Source: Gemmatimonadota bacterium
GTDB taxonomy: Bacteria > Gemmatimonadota > Gemmatimonadetes > Longimicrobiales > UBA6960
DNA: 7,231 bases
Reading direction: 5' to 3'
Assembly (NCBI GenBank): GCA_019347995.1
Contig: JAHWKH010000125.1
Location: 1 to 7,231 of the forward strand
Below, in pieces: positions 1 to 5,924 of this stretch; the first letter of the stretch is position 1; each line of letters begins with the position of its first letter. Position numbers and translations under genes: made by a program. A model generated the notes under the pieces. That model was not told the origin of the DNA. It did no database searches and worked only from the letters and a program-made list of their open reading frames with translations.

Positions 1-1212
1 CGGCCCCAGCGGGCGCGGCCGATGGCGCGGACCGCGCGTCGCCGCGCTGCGCGCCGCCTCCCGCGGGGTGGGCTCCTCGCCGTCCGCCCAGGCGACGGCG
101 CCCAGCCCGCGGCGGCGCACACCCTCCTCCAGCGAGGGGTCGAACAGGTCGCAGACGTCGTCGACGAAGAACGAGCGCACGGCCGGCTCGCCGTCGTCGC
201 TCCCGGTATGCCACGCCAGCACGAGGCGCTCCTCGGGCCGGGAGGCCAGCGCGTAGAAGAGGTAGCGCTCGGCGCCCAGCGCCTCCTCCGCGCAGCGCGG
301 GAGCACCAGGCCGGCGTGCCGGGCCAGCTCTCGGCGCGCCTCGTCGGAGAGGAAGGGCTCGGGGCGCGGCGCCGGAGGAAAGGCGCCCTCCTGCAACCCG
401 AAGGCCACCAGCACGCGCACCCGCCGCGCGCGCACGGCCAGCGGGTCGCTGACCGCGACGGCGCGGGCCAGCGCGCGGAACTCCTTCACCTGCAGGTCGG
501 GCGGGGGAGTGCCGGGCGCGCCCCACTTGCGCAGGTAGAGGTCGTCCGCCACCTCGGCCACCAGGTCGCCCATGGGCGTCTCCTCACAGCGGCAGGTGCT
601 CTCGTCGCCGGTGATGTCCTCGGCGACAGAGCCCACCACCCGGCTGGCCAGGGGAGCGGCGATCGCGTCCCACTTCTCGATGATCTTCGTCTGCGCCGGG
701 TCGGCCTCGTCGCGCGTCACCAGGTGGTTCTTGGTGATGATTCCCACCGGGTGCCGGAAGTCGGCCAGGACCTCGAGGATGCCGCGGGTGATCCGGAAGC
801 GCCGCTCCGCGGGCTGATACGGGTCGGTGGCCCCCGACATCATCAGGGGCTTCGGCTCCCAGCGGGGCGACGCCAGCCGCTTCCTCAGCAGCGCCGGCGC
901 GTCCTCCTTGACCACGATCTTCGTCTCGAAGTCGAGGCCGGCGGAGAAGCCGAGGTATTCGTGGTAGGGGCGGGCGAAGCAGTACACGCACCCGTGCTCG
1001 CACCCCCTGTACGCGTTGATCCCCACGTCGAACCCCACGTCGGGGCTGTCGTTCGTGCTGATGACGTCCTTGCTGGCGTCGCGGTAGAACGTCGTCCGGG
1101 GAGAAGGGTCCTCGGCATCGACCCAGTCCTCCCGCTCCACCGCCAGGGTGTCGAAGCGGTTGGGCGGATTGTGGGAGGCGCCGCGGCCGTGGATGGGGAG
1201 GGAGGGGCCCAT
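1..1212 (-). CDS. Composite open frame: N-terminal radical SAM (PA0069/SplB-like) protein fused to unrelated segments, partial at window edge
   Basis: The ATG at 1212 opens 404 codons with no stop before base 1. Residues 1-168 read as a radical SAM protein of the PA0069/SplB-like type: an N-terminal HGRGASHNPPNRF stretch, the [4Fe-4S]/SAM cluster motif CEHGCVYC (Cys71, Cys75, Cys78), MSGATDPYQPAE near 124-136 and IITKNHLVTRD at 158-168. Members of this family are iron-sulfur enzymes of poorly defined function. After D168, where the TIM barrel should continue, homology changes to a 5'-nucleotidase-like segment (about 169-220) and then to a UvrD/AddB-like helicase end (about 251-357). The start was chosen because the family begins close to the GRGA motif. 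No good Shine-Dalgarno lies at the right distance, since GGAGGA at 1241-1246 is about 28 bases upstream. As it stands the product lacks most of the radical SAM barrel and is unlikely to be a working enzyme. The radical SAM assignment is firm; whether the composite is real is doubtful. Confidence 0.75.
   Translation of the reverse strand, partial: MGPSLPIHGRGASHNPPNRFDTLAVEREDWVDAEDPSPRTTFYRDASKDVISTNDSPDVGFDVGINAYRGCEHGCVYCFARPYHEYLGFSAGLDFETKIVVKEDAPALLRKRLASPRWEPKPLMMSGATDPYQPAERRFRITRGILEVLADFRHPVGIITKNHLVTRDEADPAQTKIIEKWDAIAAPLASRVVGSVAEDITGDESTCRCEETPMGDLVAEVADDLYLRKWGAPGTPPPDLQVKEFRALARAVAVSDPLAVRARRVRVLVAFGLQEGAFPPAPRPEPFLSDEARRELARHAGLVLPRCAEEALGAERYLFYALASRPEERLVLAWHTGSDDGEPAVRSFFVDDVCDLFDPSLEEGVRRRGLGAVAWADGEEPTPREAARSAATRGPRHRPRPLGP
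142..462 (-). pseudogene. UvrD/AddB-like helicase-nuclease fragment inside the composite frame
   Basis: Residues about 251-357 match the end of the helicase core of UvrD/AddB-type proteins, especially the PD-(D/E)XK-nuclease-fused kind. FGLQEGAFP (271-279) corresponds to the UvrD-family 'GLEEGLFP' segment. EPFLSDEARREL (285-296) is typical of the AddB-like subgroup. ERYLFYALASRPEERLVLAW (315-334) is motif VI, equivalent to 'YVALTRAKERLYL', with its arginine finger. SFFVDDV (347-353) follows as in that subgroup. The Walker A, Walker B and nuclease residues are missing because only an internal slice is present; the C-terminal nuclease may lie beyond the window edge. These proteins act in double-strand break repair. 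Residues 221-250, between this piece and the nucleotidase-like piece, were not recognised. Confidence 0.6.
553..708 (-). pseudogene. 5'-nucleotidase C-terminal-domain-like fragment inside the composite frame
   Basis: Residues 169-220 of the composite frame resemble the start of the 5'-nucleotidase C-terminal domain. They show a helix with KWDAIAAPLASRVVGSV, then a CRC pair, then EETPMGDLVAE. The family pattern is roughly 'aplanrvVG....GEs.lGnlvaDA', and the match is by eye. In the family this region binds the nucleotide substrate next to an N-terminal metallophosphatase domain. That metallophosphatase domain is absent here, and the substrate-binding Asn/Gly motif that should follow does not appear. 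The fragment begins directly after the radical SAM motif VTRD, with no linker. It is therefore a piece of a gene and not a functional domain. It could be a chimeric assembly insert or a recombination remnant. Confidence 0.5.
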
Positions 1213-1246
1213 GAGGGACGTTCGGGTTGTCTTCGGTTCGTCCTCC

Positions 1247-1275
1247 AAGCTAGCCCCCTGGCCCCGAGGGCTCAA
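1247..1275 (-). promoter_or_regulatory. Possible sigma-70-type promoter for the radical SAM gene
   Basis: On the minus strand, TTGAGC (1270-1275) and TAGCTT (1247-1252) are separated by 17 bases. The -35 box is close to consensus; the -10 box is weak. Transcription would start about 25-30 bases before the ATG at 1212. The site lies just after the hairpin at 1291-1321, a sensible position for a promoter following a terminator. Confidence 0.3.
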
Positions 1276-1290
1276 TGCCTGGATGCACCG

Positions 1291-1321
1291 AGGCCCCGCC
1301 GGCGGCTGCCGGACGGGGCCT
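1291..1321 (-). terminator. GC-rich hairpin downstream of the 143-residue protein gene
   Basis: AGGCCCCG (1291-1298) pairs perfectly with CGGGGCCT (1314-1321). Inside this, CCGGC (1299-1303) pairs with GCCGG (1308-1312), leaving one bulged A and a four-base loop. It lies 45 bases after the stop of the gene at 1366-1797 and before the radical SAM gene. There is no U-run after the stem in either direction, so it is not a textbook intrinsic terminator. It may still end transcription or protect the 3' end. Confidence 0.45.
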
Positions 1322-1365
1322 CGTCCCACCGCATGGCGGTGAGGTGCCTTTCGGGTGCCTCGCGC

Positions 1366-1797
1366 TCAGACCAGCTCGATCTCGTAGCCCACACGCCAGA
1401 GGGGCATGTTCTCGGGATCGGGAGAGCCTTCGTCACCGGGCTGGTGGAAGCCCACCCAGCTCTCGGCTGGACCCGTGAACTCGCGCCGATAGTCGTCGAG
1501 CTGGTCGTTGGCGCTCAGCTGGTCGATCTCCTCGCCGAACAGCTCCACGACGAGGGAGTCGCCGGCCGGGCCCTCGAAGAGGACCTTGTCGATCTTGTCC
1601 ACCTTGCTGAAGCGCGGGAGGTCGGAGATCTCCCAGTGTCCCTCTTCCGGGAACTGGGCCTCCGAGACCTGATCACCGCTCGTCACCCGTGAGCGGAAGC
1701 GGAACTCCCCGTGCTCCTTGAAAAAGGGCTCCAGCTTGTCCTTGATCTGGACCCAACGGATGATGACGCGGATCCGCTTCCCGGCGTTCTGCCCCAT
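1366..1797 (-). CDS. Hypothetical protein, 143 residues, predicted soluble and beta-rich
   Basis: I do not recognise a named family. The start at 1797 is chosen over an in-frame ATG at 1830 because AGGAG (1803-1807) sits five bases upstream of it. The product begins MGQNAGKRIRVIIRWVQI and ends with the alternating strand VGYEIELV. It has no signal peptide or membrane segment and is acidic, with DPEN, DQLDDY and GEEID clusters. Alternating hydrophobic strands (RIRVIIRWVQI, FRFRSRVTS, DSLVVELFGEEI, RVGYEIELV) suggest a beta-sandwich. One possibility is a C2-like or other ligand-binding fold, but this is inference only. Base and codon use match the neighbours. It appears to be a monocistronic gene with a promoter candidate at 1833-1862 and a hairpin at 1291-1321. 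The convincing Shine-Dalgarno, codon bias and strand pattern make it very likely a real protein. Confidence 0.85.
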   Translation of the reverse strand: MGQNAGKRIRVIIRWVQIKDKLEPFFKEHGEFRFRSRVTSGDQVSEAQFPEEGHWEISDLPRFSKVDKIDKVLFEGPAGDSLVVELFGEEIDQLSANDQLDDYRREFTGPAESWVGFHQPGDEGSPDPENMPLWRVGYEIELV

Positions 1798-1802
1798 GAG
1801 CG

Positions 1803-1807
1803 CTCCT
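1803..1807 (-). promoter_or_regulatory. Shine-Dalgarno AGGAG deciding the start at 1797
   Basis: AGGAG on the minus strand stands five bases before the ATG at 1797. The alternative ATG at 1830 would add 11 residues (MPPRTPPTGAL) and has no comparable site, and that region overlaps the expected transcript start. Confidence 0.7.
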
Positions 1808-1832
1808 GTAGGTGGGGTTCTGGGCGGCATGA

Positions 1833-1862
1833 TGAATAGGTCGGCGGCACGTGGCGGGTCAA
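1833..1862 (-). promoter_or_regulatory. Candidate promoter for the 143-residue protein gene
   Basis: On the minus strand TTGACC (1857-1862) matches the -35 consensus at five of six bases. TATTCA (1833-1838) lies 18 bases downstream as a -10 box. It sits in one of the few AT-containing patches of the intergenic region. It would give a leader of about 28 bases ahead of the start at 1797, including the Shine-Dalgarno site. Confidence 0.45.
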
Positions 1863-1977
1863 GTGGTGGCGGGCCTCCCGAAGGGCTTCGCCGCGCTTGT
1901 CTCCCGGAGGCGGCTCGGATTAGCTTTCAGTCCGGAGGGGACGGCGCGACGCGTCACCTCCGCGGGTCGGGGCCCGG

Positions 1978-2019
1978 AGCCCCCGCCCGCCGGCTCGCCC
2001 GGCCTCCCGGCCGGGGGCT
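1978..2019. repeat. Overlapping alternative inverted repeats (intergenic hairpins)
   Basis: CCCGGCC (1998-2004) pairs with GGCCGGG (2009-2015) around a TCCC loop. AGCCCCCG (1978-1985) pairs with CGGGGGCT (2012-2019). The two stems share bases 2012-2015, so they are mutually exclusive. They lie in the probable leader or upstream region of the gene at 2178. GC-rich DNA forms such repeats easily, so function is uncertain. Confidence 0.4.
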
Positions 2020-2164
2020 GCGTAGGGGAGAGCACCGTCCGAGCCGGCGCTAGCGTGTGTCGATCCTCCTCCACGCGAGGGACGGGGCCACATCGGCGTC
2101 CCGGCCGAGGGAGCCGCACCGGCGGGTTCGGAGTGGTTTCCTCTCCCACGGGAGAGAGGTCGGC

Positions 2165-2170
2165 GAGGGG
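2165..2170 (+). promoter_or_regulatory. Shine-Dalgarno GAGGGG for the GYF-like membrane protein
   Basis: GAGGGG lies seven bases before the ATG at 2178. The same frame is open back to an ATG at 1851, but the translation between them has no domain character. The recognisable domain begins exactly at 2178, so this site sets the start. Confidence 0.6.
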
Positions 2171-2177
2171 CCGATCC

Positions 2178-3590
2178 ATGCAGTTCCGCTTCCGTTATCT
2201 GCGACCGGATGGACGAGAGGTCCAGGTCGAGACCATCGACGACCTGAGGGACCTCCTCCGAAACGGGGACGTCGCCCACGACACGCTCCTGTACGACGCC
2301 CTCACCTCCGAATGGGCGCCCCTGCGCGCCCACGCGGTGACCCGTCTCCTGGAGGATGTCGGGGACGTGCCTCCGCCGGATGCCCCGCCTCCGGAGGCCG
2401 CCGACGAGGAGCCGTCGGTCGCCGACGCGCCGGCTTCCGCGACGGACCTCGACGAGTTGGCGCTCGACCTGGACCCCGCGCTGGACGAGGCCTCCACGTC
2501 CAGGACGGAGGACACCGTCCGCGACCTGCTCCGTGAGCGGAAGCGTGAGGGGGAGTCCGCCTCCACCGACCGCAGCGCCTTCACCACCGCTGGTGAATGG
2601 GGGATGGTCGTGGACGCGGGGTTGGACGAGCCGGATTCCCCAGCGTCGGGGGAGACGCCGGATCGGCCTGCCCGTCGTACCGGTGTTCAGGGCGGCGGCG
2701 TCCCTCCCCGGGGGCCGACGGCTTCGGAGCCGTCTCGCCCCGTGGCCGAGGAGACCCCGCCTCCCCTACGGAGCCGCCCGCAGGTCCCCCTTACGTCTCC
2801 GGGCCGCTCCCGCCGCTGGCGAAGCGCTCCCGCGCTCATCGCGGTGGGCAGCGCCGGGCTCCTCGGCATGCTCGTCTACGCGGTGGCATGGAGCGACGAC
2901 CGTCCCGACCCACCGGCCGACGTCGCGTCCCCCGTTCCGGTGGCACCGCGGCCGCTCCCCGACGCGACCCCGGCCGTCTCGGTGGTGGGAGGGTCCGAGG
3001 CGGTGGCGCTGGGAGACATGGTCGAGGCGCTGGACAGCCTCCGCCGGGCCCGGGGCCTCGGCGACGTGCCGGGCGACTGGCTTGAGGGCATCTACCTCTC
3101 GAACGCGAGCCGCTACCCCGAGGTGCGCGGCTACTGGGAGCGCTACGCCCGGTTCGTGGACGACGTCCGCCAGCGCGACACGGCGCTCTTCCGACAGAGC
3201 TTCGTGCGGCGTCTCGAAGGTGAGGGCGCCGGCACCGCCGTCGTATCCATGCGCCTCGCCCGGGCGATCCGCCTCTTCGAGGGGAGCCAGCCCGCCCGCG
3301 ACACCGTGTACGACGCCATGGCGCAGCTTGCCGGGGCGTCCCTCGACCTCCACGACCTCCTGGTGGAGCGGGAAGCCGACATCGAGTACGATCCGGTCCT
3401 GCCCGACCGGGTCTCGCGAGACCCGGTGGTGGAGGCGGTCACCGACGACCCGCTCCTGCGCGACCGCATCTGGGTGGAGCTGGACCGGATCTTCCACAGC
3501 CTCTCGGTCCTGAGCGGCGGCGACGTGGGGACACGCGACGCGCTGGGCGAGGGGTCCCTGGACGGCATCCGGGCGCCCGGCGGGTCCTGA
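2178..3590 (+). CDS. GYF_2-like (DUF4339-type) domain, single-pass membrane protein
   Basis: The product has 470 residues. Residues 1-60 resemble the bacterial GYF_2/DUF4339 domain: a first strand FRFRYLRPDG, then IDDLRDLLRNGDV, then TLLYDALTSEWAPL with its conserved Trp46. In known members this small module probably binds proline-rich peptides. Residues 61-210 are low-complexity Pro/Asp/Ser/Glu-rich and likely disordered. A basic cluster RSRRWR (210-215) precedes one transmembrane helix (about 217-238, SAPALIAVGSAGLLGMLVYA), so the N-terminal part should be cytoplasmic and the rest outside. After a Pro-rich linker (243-263), residues 270-450 form a mainly alpha-helical domain with repeated charged helices, such as YWERYARFVDDVRQRD and LRDRIWVELDRIF. 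I do not recognise that domain. The gene converges on the receptor gene with only 20 bases between stops, so it is not in that operon. The membrane topology is more certain than the GYF assignment. Confidence 0.88.
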   Translation: MQFRFRYLRPDGREVQVETIDDLRDLLRNGDVAHDTLLYDALTSEWAPLRAHAVTRLLEDVGDVPPPDAPPPEAADEEPSVADAPASATDLDELALDLDPALDEASTSRTEDTVRDLLRERKREGESASTDRSAFTTAGEWGMVVDAGLDEPDSPASGETPDRPARRTGVQGGGVPPRGPTASEPSRPVAEETPPPLRSRPQVPLTSPGRSRRWRSAPALIAVGSAGLLGMLVYAVAWSDDRPDPPADVASPVPVAPRPLPDATPAVSVVGGSEAVALGDMVEALDSLRRARGLGDVPGDWLEGIYLSNASRYPEVRGYWERYARFVDDVRQRDTALFRQSFVRRLEGEGAGTAVVSMRLARAIRLFEGSQPARDTVYDAMAQLAGASLDLHDLLVEREADIEYDPVLPDRVSRDPVVEAVTDDPLLRDRIWVELDRIFHSLSVLSGGDVGTRDALGEGSLDGIRAPGGS

Positions 3591-3610
3591 GGAGAAGGGC
3601 TCCCGGGCTC

Positions 3611-5899
3611 CTAGAACCGCCACTCGAGGCCGAGGACGGGAAGCATGGAGAGCTCGGCCAGCGGCCGCACCTCCGCATCCCGCCACGGCTCGAAGTACCA
3701 GAAGAGGGCGTCGCGCCGGTCCAGGGCGTTGAGGACGCGGACGTACGGGCGGATGCTGATGTCCCGGCCGCTCCAGCGCGTGGTCCACAGGGCGTCGACC
3801 TCGGCATCGAGCCTCAGGAAGCCTTCCGCCGGCCCTCCCAGCGCCGGCTCCCCTGACACGACCCGCTCGCCGCCGCCCGCCGACTCCAGTCCCGGTGACG
3901 CCTGGTCCTCGCTCCCCAGGGGGATCGACGTGTAGGGCAGGCCGTCCGAGAAGGAGAGACGCAGGTCGGCCCCCACGGGTCCGGCCAGGCGGCCGCTCAG
4001 CCCCGTGGAGAGGAGGTGCCGTCCGGTGAAGGCCGTGGTCGAGGCGTCCGGGCCGTCGTCGTCGGCCCAGAACCAGGCGAGCGAGTAGCCCAGCCACGCC
4101 GTCACGTCGTCGCCCTGGCGGACCACGCGGACGTCCATGCCGGAGGAGGTGAGGCTTCCCCGGCCGCCGCTCACGCCGTCGAAGGCCTTCACGAAACCCT
4201 CCAGGCCCAGCCGCACCGTGGGAGCCAGGACCTGGTCCAGCGAGAGCACCATGTGATCGGCGCTGGCCACGGGCATGAGCGCCGAGCCCTGCTGGACGTC
4301 CACGGCTCCCTCGGCCATGTCGGCCACGGCCCGCTCCACCTGCGTATCCGACGTGCGGGTGTACTGGTGGTAGCGGCCGGCCGCCAAGGTGAGGACGGCC
4401 TGGGGCCCTAGGGTCCACGCGAGGGAGGCGCGGGGCGCGAGGCGGAGCCCTCCTTCGGAGGAGAAGCGGTCGGCCCGCACCCCGGCCCGCAGGGCAACTC
4501 CCGGCGCCAGCGGGCGACTGGCGTCCAGGTAGGCGCCCACCACCGTCCCGGCGCCCGACGCGCCGCTGGTGATCGTCGCGGCGTCGGTCACGCGTCGGGC
4601 GTCGTACTCCAGGTCCACGCGATCCGCCGCCACGCCGATCCGCAGCCGCCCCTCACCCAGCCTCCGCGCGGCATCCGCCGTCACACGGACCCGGTCGGTC
4701 TGGCTCCGGGCCAGGATCAGACGGGAGGCGGCGTCGCCGTCGGGATCGGGCCGGATGGGCAGGGACGCGTCGTAGCGGCTCGCCGCCGCCGTCATGTCCA
4801 CGTCGGTGGCGCCCAGCCGTCCTTCCCACGTCGCCGACAGCGCGCGGTTGCCCCAGCGCGCCGCGTCCGGGAGCTCGGCGCCCAGCGAGCGCAGCGTCAG
4901 CCCCTCGCGGCCCGGGAAGTCGAGGAACACCGACTCGTCGTTGACGAATCCCGTCACGGACAGACGATGGCCCTGCGCCGGAGAGGCCTCCCAGCGCGCC
5001 AGCGCGTCGCCGTAGCCGTAGGGCGAGCCGGCGCCGCCGAAGAGCGGGCCCTCCAGGCGGTGGAGCCAACGTCCGGACAGCAGCAGGCCGCCCAGCCCCG
5101 GCAACGGTCCCTCGACGCTGGCGCGGGCGCTCAGGAGGTCCACGGCACCCGAGGCGTGCAGCCCGTCGGCGCGGGGGGAGCGGGTATGCAGATCCAGGAT
5201 GTAGGAGAGCCCCCCGTCGTAGCGGGCGGGGGCGCCGCCCACGTGGAGGGTGGCGCTGCCGAAGGAGGCGGGATCGAGGCTCTCCAGCAGCCCCCCCAGG
5301 TGGAAGGGCGTGTAGACCGGCGCGCCGTCCAGGAGGACGAGCTTCAAGTCGGCGGTGGAGCCCCTCATGAGGAGCACGTCGCGCGGGTTCGATGGATCGC
5401 CCGGCACGCCCTGGGCCGCTTCGCCCACGCCGGATTCGGCCAGGCCGGGCGAGGCGCTGAGCGTGCGCAGCGCCACCTCCGTGACCTGGAGCGCCCGGTC
5501 CCGGGCGCCCGGACCCGCGCCCTCCGGATCGGCCACGACCACCGGAGAGCCGGTCACCAGGAGCGCGGGCAGCTCCACGGGGGCCCGCAGCAGATCCAGG
5601 TCGACGTCCACCCGGCCGCCGGAGGGCACCAGCACCTCCACCTCGAGGGGGGCGTGGCCCACGTGGATGGCCCGGAGCCTGTGGAAGCCCGGCGCCAGAC
5701 CCTGCAGCAGGTAGCGGCCGGTGGCGTCCGCCACGGAGGTGCGGCCCGCGGGACCCACCACTTCCACCAGGGCGTAGGGCAGCGGGGCGCCACCGCCGTC
5801 GCCACCACCCCCACGCACCACGCCCCCGATCTGTCCGGGCGCCGCGGCCGGCTGCGCCTGGAAGAGGAGGAGGGCCAGAAGGGCGGTGGGTGCGTTCAC
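3611..5899 (-). CDS. TonB-dependent outer-membrane receptor with carboxypeptidase-regulatory-like N-terminal domain
   Basis: The product has 762 residues. Residues 1-20 look like a signal peptide (hydrophobic core ALLALLLFQ, likely cleavage after AQPAAA), although it lacks a positive charge at the N-terminus. Residues about 23-105 form a carboxypeptidase-regulatory-like beta domain (GGVVRG, DATGRYLLQGLAPGFHRLRA) with a glycine-rich insertion at 30-37. LPALLVTGS (110-118) stands where a TonB-box-like segment would be. The plug domain follows at about 138-240, with DVLLMRGS, LVLLDGAPVY and GGAPARYDGGL. The remainder is a beta-barrel of alternating aromatic strands ending in LEWRF, the terminal Phe expected for an outer-membrane barrel. 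The family imports siderophores, vitamins, glycans or peptides using TonB/ExbBD energy; the substrate here cannot be read from sequence. The GTG start lies 25 bases after the anti-sigma stop, with no strong Shine-Dalgarno. Upstream codons in this frame overlap the anti-sigma gene and offer no better start. Confidence 0.9.
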   Translation of the reverse strand: MNAPTALLALLLFQAQPAAAPGQIGGVVRGGGGDGGGAPLPYALVEVVGPAGRTSVADATGRYLLQGLAPGFHRLRAIHVGHAPLEVEVLVPSGGRVDVDLDLLRAPVELPALLVTGSPVVVADPEGAGPGARDRALQVTEVALRTLSASPGLAESGVGEAAQGVPGDPSNPRDVLLMRGSTADLKLVLLDGAPVYTPFHLGGLLESLDPASFGSATLHVGGAPARYDGGLSYILDLHTRSPRADGLHASGAVDLLSARASVEGPLPGLGGLLLSGRWLHRLEGPLFGGAGSPYGYGDALARWEASPAQGHRLSVTGFVNDESVFLDFPGREGLTLRSLGAELPDAARWGNRALSATWEGRLGATDVDMTAAASRYDASLPIRPDPDGDAASRLILARSQTDRVRVTADAARRLGEGRLRIGVAADRVDLEYDARRVTDAATITSGASGAGTVVGAYLDASRPLAPGVALRAGVRADRFSSEGGLRLAPRASLAWTLGPQAVLTLAAGRYHQYTRTSDTQVERAVADMAEGAVDVQQGSALMPVASADHMVLSLDQVLAPTVRLGLEGFVKAFDGVSGGRGSLTSSGMDVRVVRQGDDVTAWLGYSLAWFWADDDGPDASTTAFTGRHLLSTGLSGRLAGPVGADLRLSFSDGLPYTSIPLGSEDQASPGLESAGGGERVVSGEPALGGPAEGFLRLDAEVDALWTTRWSGRDISIRPYVRVLNALDRRDALFWYFEPWRDAEVRPLAELSMLPVLGLEWRF

Positions 5900-5924
5900 G
5901 GTCTCGGCGGGGAGGGGGTGGCGG

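Larger units (their letters stand above)
1798..2177. other. Divergent intergenic region, about 380 bases, no gene seen
   Basis: The region separates the minus-strand gene ending at 1797 from the plus-strand gene starting at 2178. It holds the minus-strand promoter candidate at 1833-1862 and a GC hairpin cluster at 1978-2019. It also holds a six-base-pair hairpin, CTCTCC-CACG-GGAGAG, at 2141-2156, about 20 bases before the plus-strand start. Open frames crossing it have translations unlike any protein I recognise. I found no tRNA, riboswitch or clear plus-strand promoter. Confidence 0.6.

Noticed and set aside
22..1692. A 556-residue plus-strand open frame
   Set aside because: It runs antisense to the radical SAM composite frame and the 143-residue gene, its translation is Arg/Gly/His-rich without family character, and the opposite strand has clear motifs.
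2141..2156. Six-base-pair hairpin just before the GYF-like gene as a riboswitch or operator
   Set aside because: Too small and too common in GC-rich DNA; no second supporting signal.
1851..2177. N-terminal extension of the GYF-like protein to an ATG at 1851
   Set aside because: No domain character and no ribosome site; the domain and a Shine-Dalgarno agree on 2178.
3569..3610. CCGGGCGCCCGG palindrome and GC repeats at the convergent gene ends as a terminator
   Set aside because: The palindrome lies inside the coding sequence, has no loop and no U-run; the 20-base gap shows no convincing stem.
2766..4418. A 550-residue minus-strand open frame spanning two convergent genes
   Set aside because: It crosses the stops of two real genes in a shadow frame and has no recognisable domain.
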